Below the pieces are notes generated by a model that was given only the letters and a program-made list of their open reading frames with translations, was not told where the DNA came from and made no database searches. Positions 34,806 to 47,089 of a stretch of 64,000 bases of DNA are shown here, in pieces; the stretch's first letter is position 1, and each line of letters starts with the position of its first letter. The stretch comes from Hypomesus transpacificus (lineage: Eukaryota > Chordata > Actinopteri > Osmeriformes > Osmeridae): assembly GCF_021917145.1 (NCBI RefSeq), contig NC_061060.1, forward strand, positions 9,945,053 to 10,009,052. Direction: 5' to 3'. A program made the position numbers and the translations under genes.

Positions 34806-35390
34806 TTACTTTTAATGGTCAAAGATAATCAATGGTGATTAAGTCAGTGTCTAAGTTTGTGTAGCACTACAACAACAAACAAGCCTCTGTTGAGTGTGCA
34901 CACATGGCTTATAATTGGTTTATTAACTATAGTGATGTATTGCATTGAAGTGTCGTAATTCTGGGCACTTCCAGACCTGATGGAAGAACTGTTTAACTTT
35001 AAACCCGCCCTCTTGACATAGCAGCACCTTACTTGCCATGTGCTCCAGCAGGTGGTGCCACAGTCATGTCACGACCTACGATGCTGGATTTAGTTATTAC
35101 TGTACATTTTTTCTACTTTTGTCTACTCTAAGGATTTACAAGGTACAATATATAGTTTTGAGTATAAATGTAATATAAATCATTTCACCAGTCCAGTAGC
35201 TGCACAGCAGGACGGCATTCTGGTAAGGTGTCAGTTTTGTCCAACAAATGTGTAGGCCTGTCATTGTAATCATGAATCTCAGCTAATTTAGAATAATTAT
35301 AATGAGGATGTTTTCTGCATTAGACAAGTTATTGGGACACTGATATATGTTGTCTTCGAAGATGTTACCCTAAGACGCTGTCATGGTGTG
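34806..35390. other. Short intergenic stretch hs6st2-mbnl3
   Basis: I see no gene or clear repeat in this 585-bp gap, which leads into the presumed mbnl3 promoter. Confidence 0.6.
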
Positions 35391-35921
35391 ACTCAAGTAT
35401 GTCTGGCACAGATAGCATCCTCCTGCCCGGGACAAAGCCCGTAGCCAGTATTTAAATCTCTGAAATGGTAGTTAGTCTGTTGGGCGCTCTCCCTTGGTTG
35501 ATACAGAGGGCATGGGATTCCCATAAAATGGAGGCAATAGACGGCAATGCGTAATACCACCCAAGAGACGCAGACGAACAACACTTTTCAACTCCTCCCT
35601 TTCGCCTTCCCTCCCTCGATTTTACCTCGCCTTCTTGACTGCTTTTTATTTAGGCATGTAGCAAGTTGGGACATTTCACTTCGCGCGCTTCATAAATGTG
35701 GGTTCGTTTCCTCATTTTTCAACCCATGCACATATTTTGACACTGGCTTGCCTCTCTGTTCTACTGTCGTCTTTCAGCGAAGAACGACGTCTTTGCCAAT
35801 TATTAGGCGACATTTGTAGGCTACCTTGGCTGTCACATGTATAATTTAGTACGTAGACTGTGATAAGAAGATTTTGGACCGAAGAACGGTGTGGATTTGG
35901 CTTTAGCTGTTCACATCACAG
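35391..35921 (+). promoter_or_regulatory. mbnl3: Probable mbnl3 promoter and non-coding first exon
   Basis: A locally CpG-richer block ends in a strong splice donor: ACATCACAG then GTAAGC at 35922. It is placed as expected for the untranslated first exon of a muscleblind gene, spliced to the leader exon at 42134. The transcription start is not resolved. A 90-codon open frame at 35547-35819 has no recognised homology. Confidence 0.45.
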
Positions 35922-38900
35922 GTAAGCACACGTCTGTCGCATTTGACTTTCACCTAGCCTCGTGCTTTATTTCATATTGCACACAGTAGATGCAGCACAT
36001 TGCATGCCCAAAAAGTGTTCATTTGGAACTGTAATTACAGTAAACGTCTAAAGTAATGGGAAACGTAGGGCAGACAATCGTTCTCATCTCTGAGCTGGAT
36101 TTGCCTGTTGCTGGGTAGCTTAGCCACACCACACCAATAGCCGCATGAAAATCAAACGAGCGTCATTTCACACCTGCTGTCATAACGTTCATTTTAGTCA
36201 AACCCAATAGCAGTTATACTGACGACTAGAGCTACTTTAATGGCAGCCAGTCCTTGATCATCCGATTTCCAGTTGGTCTAATCAAAGATGAATACGGAAG
36301 ACATTAGATTTTTGTCATTGTCTTTTACAAAAGGCGCACTTTTATGGCACATGTGCAGCAGCGCTGGATTAATATAATCCTCCTGTGTTCCTTTTTTATT
36401 AAAGGCTTAATTTCAGTAAGTAGCCTAAACCTCTGTAGTTGACCGACTGTGTGGACTGTAATACCAATGCCTTCGTTAGCAAGGATACCATCTCTTTAGT
36501 ATACTAGATCTTTTTTTATCTGCATAAAAACGGCTAGGCCTAATAGCCTTTCGGTGTAGACATTCCTGTCTAGGCTTTTACTTGTCTTATTCTCAGGATA
36601 TGAAATTAAAGGCATTTAATTACATCATGGGCCTAATAATGTTTTTTTCTTTCTTAGTGTGATTGAGTGATTAGCCCACACAAAAGTAAAGTATTTGAAT
36701 ATGAAAGTGAGTTTCCTTTTTTTCAGTGGGCCAGGGTTAAATAAGGTCACTTGTATCAGCAAAGTTACATTCCACTCAGTCAAGTGTTATTCCCTCATTT
36801 GTTTGGTCAGATTTACACATTGATATAACAGGACATTTGAGATCTACGCCAAACTCACATAGGCTTATTCTCCTATGCACCATATCCTTGCATTTAAACA
36901 CATAGTGCTCAGTTTTTGTGTTGGTGAGTCCATGCCATTGTCTTGCCTCATTTAACAGCATGGCGAGTCTAGACTAGTTTATGTGCTCTCACTCTCTCTC
37001 ACTCACCCCCCACACACACAAATACACTTTCTCTCCCTTGCTTTCACCCTCACCATGGATCTGTGGACTCTGCACCTGTCTAGCTAGCTTTGTTTTACTC
37101 CGTATAAACACTGATAACTGACACACACACAACCTCTTGTCCTCATTTCCCCCCACACAAGAAGGCCTGGGCTGCCCTAGATGATGTGTGTTTTATGGTG
37201 CAAATAAAACATTACACTGATAAAGCAGCTGCATTAACAAATCACCAAATGTTATGCTTGCTATATGATATTGATTTAACCATAATATCTGCTTATGCTC
37301 ACTCAGTTCACCGGCACAAAATATCCATTATCTGACAATGGGTCTTAAGAAAGGGGTTTAGGTAAGACCACTTGTATTTTTTTACTAGCAAAAATCTATT
37401 GATCCCTAATATTCCATGTAGAGTTTAGGCTTGTTGAGGCATTGGTGTTTTGATTTGTTGTGTTGTTGATTGATTTCATTCCAATGTGGCATATAGGGTA
37501 CACGCCTCAATCTATGAGGCACAGCAAATTGTTCTTATCCCCTGTTAATCATTTATGGATTTACATATTGAATGGGTGTGTCAGAGGAGAATATGTATAA
37601 TGGTGTATTTGTCTGTTTTTGTGAATGGGTGCTGTGGTGCTTTAACAAGCTGAGGAGATAATGGATACTTAACCTAATTACTTTGCTCTCTCCCTCTAGC
37701 AGTGGGCTTTAAATCTCATAGTGCCTCATAGCTCCCCTTGTCTTCTCTTACATCTTTTTCTCTCTACGCAACCACCTGATCTTTCCTTTTGGACCTAAGC
37801 CCAAAAGTGTAATTTTCAGATCTTATCATCCTTTCAGGAAAATGTTCAAAAAAAAAAAGATCATACTTTTCATGATTCCGCCCCTTTCCAGTTGGGTGAA
37901 CATGTTTTTCACTTAGCTGTGTGTTACTTGGTGTCAGCTGTGCCTCCTTCCACTCGAGGAAGAGAGCAATGCAAGGGAGACTAACTGACAAACATTTTAA
38001 AAACGGAGAATTCCACAGCTTGGATTGGCTGCTGATATCGCTTTTTCACTCCTTGTGTTTTTTAGCAAGGTTATTCTTTCTGTCCTGTTAGTATTTTTTA
38101 TGTTTTGTTTTTTACTTTACAATGGCAACATAGTCCTTTTATTTTTCATGCAGACAGTTAAATATGCTCTGTAATGGTGGCATTCCTGCTAGCTATACCT
38201 GCCTACCTCAGCTCTCTGGTGTGAAGGTTATACTGTCATGGAGTGCCGCTCTATCTTTGATGAGGGACGCAATGCGCTGAAGGCTGGAGCCCAAGGCAGA
38301 AGCCGGCATTCCGGCAGCCTCTCTTCCCCCAACCCCAGCTCCCACCTCCACCCTGACCTCTACCTGCTCCGATCCTGGAGCCCCCCACCCCCCACCCCTT
38401 CACTGCAGACATGGGGAGGGAATGCAGCAGCAGCATGCTGCCCTATTTACTCTACCATACTCTCCTCACCACTCGGCCAGTCAATGCTCATGTTTCATAG
38501 AGAATCTGTCTATAGGCTAGGCCAGGTGGTGGTGTCATCAATCGTTTTTCCCTTCTCCAACTATTGATGTTTTTTTTTTATCGACCTATTGATTTGTTTC
38601 ATGGAACTTTTGCAGGTTCAAAGGTCACCTGTCTTACAGCAACTACTTGTGTACGTGTGTGTTGGTTTTGCTCTGGAGTTGAGACTGATGCAAAGTGTTT
38701 GTCAGGTTAATGTTTATACAAAAAATAAACGCTGCTGCCAAAAACTTGAGATATCAGGTATCAGGAAAAGCCTTTTTATAGCTTTTTAAATTTAAATTTT
38801 TACCCTGAAAGATTACTGTTCCATGTGTAACCTTACCGAACCAGGCTCACTTTCATGTTTGTTTCATTAAATCCAAAAATGATGTTTCATAAAACATCTT

Positions 38901-41900
38901 TCATAAAACATCTTAAGAACACTGTTACAGCAACTGTAAGTGTGTGTGTGGGGGGGGGGGTGTGGGAGATTGTATGCGGAACAGCCTTGCTGACCTTCAC
39001 TCCCCCATTTTCTCCTTCTCGCTCGTTCTCTCTCTCTGCTATCTAGATATTTACAAACATACAGCAATAGTTACAGGACCCTTCTCTTACTTCACTCTCA
39101 TCTCATCATCTGTTTGTCTCTTCTCCTTTCCTTCTTCTCCTGACCCCTCCTTCCTCTGACCTCTCCTACGCTCCATTCCTCACCTTAGTGTCCTTCCTCT
39201 GACCTCTCCTACGCTCCATTCCTCACCTTAGTGTCCTTCCTCTGACCTCTCCTACGCTCCATTCCTCACCTTAGTGTCCTTCCTCTGACCTCTCCTACGC
39301 TCCATTCCTCACCTTAGTGTCCTTCCTCTGACCTCTCCTACGCTCCATTCCTCACCTTAGTGTCCTTCCTCTGACCTCTCCTACGCTCCATTCCTCACCT
39401 TAGTGTCCTTCCTCTGCAGCATCGTGAACACAGAGCCACTCCTATGCTCATGTACAGTCTTTACGGCACTTCCATACCATAGTGTTGCGCCTGAGAATAT
39501 ATGCAGATGGTTATTGCTCGGATATATTGCTTATGAACGTCTGTTCAATTATTCAAACACCAGCCCCATGGTGTGCTAAGAGAATGATCAGACGTGCTAG
39601 CCTACCAGGCATGTGCCGTTTATTTGAGGTCAGTTTACTTTCCGTAAAATCTGCCAGTACTTCTATTTGCACATCTTCACCTTATCTGAGAGTGTCATAT
39701 TATTACAGATAAACCTATCACACGTAACAAAGGGTTGACATGTATGCATTTGGGACATGAATGGGCCAGTGTGGCTTTTAAATGTTTTGACTGTCTGACA
39801 CATCTGTTACAGCCTGCACTGGCTAGTTGAATCAATGTTTGATATTGGTTACAACTGTTACGTCTAATGTTGGTTACTGCTGTTCTACTAATGTTGGTTG
39901 TCGAGAGAATGGGATGAATACTAATAGGTGTGATGACAGGGTTTCTCTATTTTTATTTGTCACAGCTGTCATACACCAGCTAAAGTGCTTCAGAAACAAA
40001 ATTGAAGTATATCATATAAAGAAGTTCCAGAGGTGCTCAATACGTATGCAAAAAACGTGATGTTAACTACAATGAAGAGGAGGCTTTGTTAATGAATATG
40101 TCGGCTCCTGAAAGGTCACATGGTTCTGTCTGTTAAGAAGAGGGGACGGGGGCGTCATGCAGGAAGCAGTATGGATCCTGAGCGCCATCATGGATCAAGG
40201 GGAAAACCTGTGTCGGCCGCGTTAACTACCCACCAGTGTTCGTGGAACTGGGTTGGAGGGGGAGACCCGGGGTCAGTGTGGGTGTAGTGGGGGTGCAGTG
40301 GGGGTGCTCCTGTGAGGTGGAGAGGGGTTTGATGATGATGCTGGCAGCAGCTCTGCAGAGTGCTGAGCGGGGCTCGGAGGTGTGGGTTAGCGGGGGCTTA
40401 TGGCGCTGACCTGGGTCTGCCTGCAGGAACACAGCGTGCCCCCCTGAGGAAACTCTTCATCGATCTGTAGGTAGGATGAGAGGAAGAAGAGGACGAGGAG
40501 GGAGAGGAAGAGGAGGAGGAGGGGGAGGGAGAGGAGGAGGGAGGGACCAGCCTTGCTTAAGCAAGCAATCCTACACTCTCATCTCTCATCCCTTTTTTTA
40601 TGCAAGTGTGTGCCTTTGTTCTTGAGTCTGAAGGTGGGTGTATTAATTCAATTCCCCACCTCTCCCCACCCCCACATCTCTCTCTCTCTTTCTCCCTTTC
40701 TCCACCGCAGTCCTCCTGGCTGGTTGTCTGCAGACTCTCTCTCTCACGCACATCATCACACTCACACCCCCCACGGCTCCTCCCGTCTGTGTCTGTCGCT
40801 ATGAGACACGGGAATAGATAGAATCTTCTCCCATCCCGTCTATACCTCATTTCCTTTCTTCTCCCTCTTTCCCTCTCTCTTTTCCTCTCTGTCTTTCTCT
40901 CTCTGTCCCTCTCTCGCCCCCCTCTCTCGCTTCACTTTTGCCTATTCACTCAATGAATGAATAAACATTCAGGACCTCATGTTTTCTCTCCCTTGGGCTC
41001 TCTTTCAGACCCGTACCCCTTTTTCATGTGATATGTGATATGGCTCTACTAAAACGTATCATCAGTGGCTGTCTTTCACGTCATCATTGACTGTTAACGG
41101 CCACTACCGTATTCTAGTGCTGTACGCACCCGACCACACCACACCTAGCTGTGGACAGTACAGTAAAACTCTTATCTTGCTCATCTGTCTACCCGCACTG
41201 CAGAGAGGCTTGCTGTTTGAACAAGACACAGGTTTGTACACACTTCCGAGATAGAGTTAAAAGTCAGACCATTTTATTCTCTTGTTTGAATCTGGGCATG
41301 AGGCTCAGCCATGACAGACTGCGGGAGGAAAGAGAGAGGGAGGGAACAAGGACGGGTGGTGGAGGGAGGGAGGAAAGGAAGGAAGGGCTCTGTGTGGAAG
41401 CGTTCCCTCATTGGTTCGAAAACGCACCCTGCCTCGCTGCAAAGCGCTTCCTGATTGGCTGTGGCCCTGCACTGTGCACAGCAGCTGCAGCTGTGGAGAA
41501 ATGCCCTCTCTATCCTTTTTTCCTTGTCACTCCTTTTTTTTTCCCTCGTATTCAAAACTGTCTGCAAGAGACTGCTGGTGATCGCCAGTGCCAGCTTGTG
41601 CCAGTTCAAGGACACTGTATTTCAGCATACATACACAGCATGATTCATGTCAAGTTTGTCAATTGGCTTTGCCAGGTGACGCCTCTTTCCCCTTCCCCCT
41701 TTTTCTCTCCCTCCCTCTTTCTCTCTGTCCCTCCCTCTCTTTATCTCCGTCCCTCCCTCCCTCTCTTTCTCTCCATCCCTCCCTTACTCTCTCTCTCTAT
41801 CTCTTAATCAAGACATAGCTTGCCCTTTCCTGTGCATTGCTGCCTCCCTTCTGTCCGCTGCGCTACTCTACCTCTGTTTTTCTCTCCCTTTCCATTCTCT

Positions 41901-42133
41901 CTCTCTGTCTGACTTCTGTCTCACTTTTTTGCTTCATGCTCCACCAACCTCTAACCTCCTTTTTTTACTGAGTTTACTTGTTGACAAAGTAGGCTTGATA
42001 CTAACGATTCTACTTCCCGAATTTTCCTGACGTTGCTTTTTTAACATTGGATGTTTATCTTCCGGTTTTTCTTCAGCCAGCTACTTGCCAACGGCTTTCT
42101 GATAATCTGTCTTTTTTTATGTTCGCCTCACAG
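35922..42133 (+). other. mbnl3: mbnl3 5' UTR intron
   Basis: If the two leader exons are right, this 6.2 kb is intron. It contains a 43-bp minisatellite at 39.15-39.42 kb and pyrimidine-rich tracts. Open frames at 38238-38567 and 41151-41807 are not recognised and are partly low-complexity. Confidence 0.5.
39146..39416. repeat. 43-bp minisatellite, about 6 copies
   Basis: Five full head-to-tail copies of a 43-bp unit, starting TGTCCTTCCTCTGACCTCTC, begin at 39189, 39232, 39275, 39318 and 39361. A near-full copy precedes them and a partial copy follows at 39404. The copies look identical. Confidence 0.95.
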
Positions 42134-43202
42134 ACAGGTTATTACGGCAAGGGCAGACACACCACGAGGACAGGGAAGAGGAGGATGACGGAAGGATAAA
42201 CGACAGGAGGAGAGGACCAGGAAGGAACGCGGAGAGGGAGGGATGAGAAAGAGACTGAAATAAGAGGAGGAAGCGGAACTCCAAAGTGCCTACTGTGAGT
42301 GGCTGGCTGCAAGTCCAGTGCTTGGCTGCGTAAGTGTTCGGCTGCTGCTGTGTTGCTGTCGCTGTCCGCCTGGCGCTGCGTGGGAGCCCTCCTCTGAGCC
42401 GTCCAGGGTAGGTGAGAGAGGAGCGCTGTGTGTGTTTGGCCTTGAACGAGGATATATTTCACCCTGACAGCCAGAGAGTCATCCGTCCTCCTGCTGATCT
42501 GCAACCCCCTCCCCCCCCCTCCTCCCCACCCGCCACCTCGGCTCATCAATACAAGGACACTGGTCGATAAGGCTGTGTGTTCTTTCTATCTTTCCGTTTC
42601 CCTAACGACCTGAATCAGCCGTACTTATCGCTCCAGTCCCGAGTGCATCGCGAAACTCACCGTGCGGACGTGAGTATGACTGTGAGAGACTGTGGATATC
42701 TGAGGTGATTTGGGTGTGTAAAGACACAGTCGATTATAGGGAGTGGCCTGAGGGGAGAAAGATATTGAAACTGACGGTGACAGACTCATCAGGACACAGA
42801 GGGTACAAGAAGACGTCATCTGAATGCCTCCTTGTAGGACAACGCCTGTCCAAACTACGTTTCCCAGAATGCCACACTGAGGAGCCCTCTCTTGTGATGA
42901 GACAGAGCTGGCCTCTGCTCACTACCTAGGCCTGTTATCTCAACCTGAAACCCATAGATCTCTCACCTGGACTGGCCCTGGAAGAATCGAGACGAGTCCT
43001 ACTCATCTAAAAACCCAAAAGGACCTGCTTTTGAGTTGTGCCCGGGATAACTTGATTTTTACTCTCTTGCCAAGGAGTTTTTGTCCGTACATTTGAGTGT
43101 TCCATCACTTGCCCTTGTGTACACAGTCTTATTTTTTCTTCACTTTGCTCTTCGCACCACACGTCTGCCATCTGTGTGTGTGAGAGGCCGTGAGAGGCCG
43201 TG
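42134..43202 (+). other. mbnl3: mbnl3 5' UTR on the first coding exon
   Basis: A good acceptor (TTTTTTTATG then TTCGCCTCACAG) precedes 42134, and no splice signal is needed between there and the start codon, giving a leader of about 1 kb. GGTAGGTGAG near 42408 and GACGTGAGTATG near 42668 could be alternative donors. Long leaders on the first coding exon fit the muscleblind family. Confidence 0.5.
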
Positions 43203-43376
43203 ATGGCGGTTAGTATGGCCATGGGGCGGGACACTAAATGGCTGACCCTGGAGGTGTGTCGGGAGTTCCAGAGAGGCACCTGCTCGCGGTCGGATGCCGA
43301 GTGCAAGTTTGCCCACCCTTCCCGCAGCTGCCACGTGGAGAATGGCCGAGTCATCGCCTGCTTCGACTCACTCAAG
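43203..43376 (+). CDS. mbnl3: mbnl3 coding exon 1 (zinc finger 1, half of 2)
   Basis: It starts ATGGCGGTTAGT (Met-Ala-Val-Ser), the family N-terminus; the GTG codon just before is in frame but not used. It encodes [19 protein letters not shown] and ends ACFDSLK in phase 0 before GTAACG, the conserved muscleblind boundary. Confidence 0.96.
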
Positions 43377-43843
43377 GTAACGACCTCGCAGGCAACACAC
43401 GTTCACACACGCACACTCATTGATAACGGGTCAAACAAATACAATCACACACACACACACAAGTACGCATGCGACCTGCCTGAGTGGGCAGAGGCTTTCA
43501 AGGTTTTGGAAGTATTCCGAACCTAGCGACATCTTGAAATACTGCCCCTCCCGGGCCTGCGTGTCATCCTCGTCCGTTCATCCTCCTGTCCTCTAAAGCC
43601 ATTTTGCTGACTAGCTGTCCCTGTGCTGCTGATGTGGCCCAGTCACTCAGACCCAGACAGTGCAGCTGCTTCCTGTCTCCCCCCCCCCCCATACATCTCA
43701 CCTCCACAGCAAGTCAGACTGTCACTGTGCAGAGGGTGACTCAGATACACCATCCAATGCAGTAGTGATGATGTTGCTGTATGTCAGAGTAGTTGGAACT
43801 GTGTTGACATTTTGGAGTCGTGTTCGAGCTGTCTGTGTATGTG

Positions 43844-43879
<36 letters not shown>

Positions 43880-44401
43880 AATGTGTGTGACTGTGTTTGT
43901 TTCTGACCAGCATCCCTGCAGTGAAAAAGAGAAGGCCAGACAAGGCGCTCTCTGTCTGAGTGCAGCTGCTGTCTCCCCGTTTATTGAGTTAGAATTTATT
44001 ATTCAGCCATTTTTCTGTGTTATGTCCTCCAGAGCAGAGCAGAGGGGGAGATGTCGAAAGAGAGAACAAGAGAGGGAGAGAGAGAGAGGGGCCTAGCAAC
44101 AGCGCAGGAGTGCCCACCCATTGGATAGTTTGGTTTGATCTTTGTGAGTGGCACTGCTGTTTTTAGCACAGAGCAACAGCCTGGCTGTGTGTGGGTTATA
44201 TTGACGTGTGGTAGATGGGAGCTGCTCTGTGTTGGAGGGACTCTTGTGTTGAAGGCCCTGTCGGGCTGTCAGGGGACTCAGGGTCACACAGTGCTGGCGC
44301 TTTGAGAAAGTTACAAACAACTGAAGGTCATCACGGCTCGCTTTTGATCAGGAGCCAGCCGTGCTTTCTCACACCTACACACACCAACACACACACACCC
44401 A

Positions 44402-44439
<38 letters not shown>

Positions 44440-44792
44440 CACACACACACACACACACTCTGTCCACACACTGTCCTCAAACACAATTTGTCCACACTCC
44501 ATCCACGCATGTTTTCTCCTTCTATGTTTATCCTCAATGTCACATTGATTAATAGTTCATTGCAACTGTCACGTATACAGGTTGAGTAAGAAGAAGGAAG
44601 CCCTGTAGCAGCTCATTCCGCCTTTCCTTTGCTCCTTTACTCCCATCCTCCCCTTCTTGCTAATTTATGGATTTATCTCCTAATGGCCACTTCACTGTCC
44701 CCACATATCTGGCACATCTTGTGCAATGCTGTTCCTTCTGCTGCTCTTCCAGCCACCCTGTCCCTCTGTCTGTCTGTCTGCCTCTGTCTGTC

Positions 44793-44825
<33 letters not shown>

Positions 44826-46552
44826 TTCTGTCTGTCTGTCTGTTTCTGTCTGTCTGCCTCTGTCTGTCTGTCTGTCTGTCTGTCTCTGTCTGTCTCTCTG
44901 TCTGTGTCTCTCACCTAACTCACCTAATCTGTCTGTCTGCCCGCCCTTCTGTCTCTCTCTGTCTGCCCTGGTCGGTCTGTCTGTCTGTCTGGTGACCTGC
45001 TGGGGGAAGGGCAGCAGGAAAGCATGGAGGTCCTTTACCTTAATAACCGGAGTGCTGGCGTTGTTTAAAAGGATGATAGGTGCAGCCACATTTGCCCCCA
45101 GACCCACTTTGTTCATAAACTCTGGAGAGAGAGAGAGAGAGAGGGCTCTTTTGGATGATGTAATTGTCTAGCATGCAGAGGATCTTGTACAGCAGGGCAG
45201 GGTGAGATTCTGCACCGAACACAAAGAAACCATGCAGGGAATATTTGCCTGTCTAGAGGAGGTAGTTATTATTAGTCAGATGGCCGTGTGCAGTATTTGT
45301 CACAAATGCAAAGCATGGTGCTTTTATAATGCAGATCAGTTTGCTGTTCCACCTTGTATTGGTGAATCAAAATCTCTGTCCTTCTCCAGCTTTGTCTTTC
45401 TCCCTCTTGTACTCTCTCAACCTCTCTCTCCTCTGTCTTTTACTTTAAACCTCTCTCTTCTCTCTGCATGCACAGCATAGAGACTACTGTACTAGAAGGG
45501 ACTTCCTCTCTGTTGCTTAGCATGTTGCCATGGTTACAAGGAGGAGATTCCTGACCCAATAGATTCTACTTGACATGACTTTTCATTTGCCTCTCCCTCT
45601 CTCTTTTGTTTTTCACTTCCCCCCCCCCCCCCCCCACGGTTTTCTGTTCATGTCCTGTTCTCAATGCGGATAATAGTAATGTGTGGCACACCCCGTTGGA
45701 GTATGATCGTCTGCCAAGCTATGTACAGCAGACCATGTACCAGAGACATCATTAGGTGTGTTATTCTTAGTGTCCTTAGAGTGTTCTACTGCTCCTCAGT
45801 ATTGAGGTTGGTTTACCAAACTGGCTCACGAGACCTGTCTTCTAATTACTCACACATCCCTTAACACACAGGCTGCTGACGCAAACCCCACTCCCCTCTC
45901 CTCCATCTCTCTGGTGTCTGGCACCCTCTGTTTGTGTGAGGCGCCCGCATGCTTGCCTGCCTACACACTGGACTGCGCCTGGCTGTTCAATAATAATGCT
46001 AATAATGAATGTTATTAACGACATGCTTTGGACTGTGGTATGTGGGAGGCAGTGTGGGGGTTCTGCTGTGGGAGACACTGCGGCTGTCCACCTCTCTGCC
46101 TCCACCTTGGCTGGCATCCTGCTGCTGCTGACTGGCTGCTCAGCACTTCTGCAGCTAGGCGTCCTCCCTGCGTCCTCATCACAGCGCGACGCGATCCATC
46201 ACCATTACCCTCGCCGTCTCCGTCCAGTGACATCACTGGCGCTAGAGTGTCTCCTCTGGCAGCGGGACCAGGATAGAAACTTCTGGCTCAGCCTTTCAGA
46301 TCCTTTCACTCTCTGTGACTAGTTTCAGACGCACATAAACCCACACACATGCATACTGTACATATACGCATGCAAACGCACAGAGGCCTGGTTCAGGGGG
46401 GTGGTGGGGCTTGGTGGGGCTGTTTAAGGGGGTTAACAGCTCCTCTGCAGAGGGACAGCTGTTAGGAGCCCTGGGGTTTAATGGGGACTGCAGTTCTCTT
46501 CCTCTGTGAGAGTCTCTGCTTTCACCTGCAGTGTTCCTGCACCACGTCTTCT

Positions 46553-46591
<39 letters not shown>

Positions 46592-47056
46592 GTACTGTAC
46601 ACTCACACACTACCAAATAGAACCTGACAGCCAGGCAGGGCAGAGGACACTGCCTTAGAGGGCATTTCGAAGAATGCAATTAGTGGAATGAAAAAAAGTT
46701 TGATTTAAGTTGGTTTAAAACTGCCAACAATTTAAATGAAAATATTTAAGAGGGACTTGGGGAATGATGTCCCTGGCAGAGCTCTGGGGCAGAGGCTTCT
46801 GGTGCTGAGCCAGACCCTGCATGCTGAAGTACACCACATACCAGAGCAAAGGGGAGCTTTTATGGACAGTAGACCCTAATGCAGTATGTGAATATAAAAA
46901 TAAATATTTAAATGACATTTCCATGAAAAGTGAGAGCTCATAAGGACCTTATGTCAGGACACATCAGGTGTGTGCTAAGGATATGCATATGTTTTTGCAT
47001 ATAAATTATATATACAGTGGATTGTTTTTAGGGAAGTGTGATACAGCCAGTCTCTC

Positions 47057-47089
<33 letters not shown>

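Noticed and set aside
38238-38567. 109-codon + frame starting MECRSIFDEG
   Set aside because: It looked coding-like at first, but it runs into Pro-rich low complexity and has no recognised homology or clear donor; it could be revisited with transcripts.
41151-41807. 218-codon + frame in the mbnl3 leader intron
   Set aside because: Its second half is Leu-Ser-Pro low complexity from CT repeats, its first half matches nothing known, and no splice context supports it.
44629-45171. 180-codon + frame and 147-codon - frame
   Set aside because: Both come from the CTGT array; there is no family resemblance and no gene signals.
45936-46322. 128-codon + frame in a GC-richer patch of the mbnl3 intron
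   Set aside because: I considered it as an exon or retrogene, but it lacks paired splice sites in a usable phase and shows no recognised motif.
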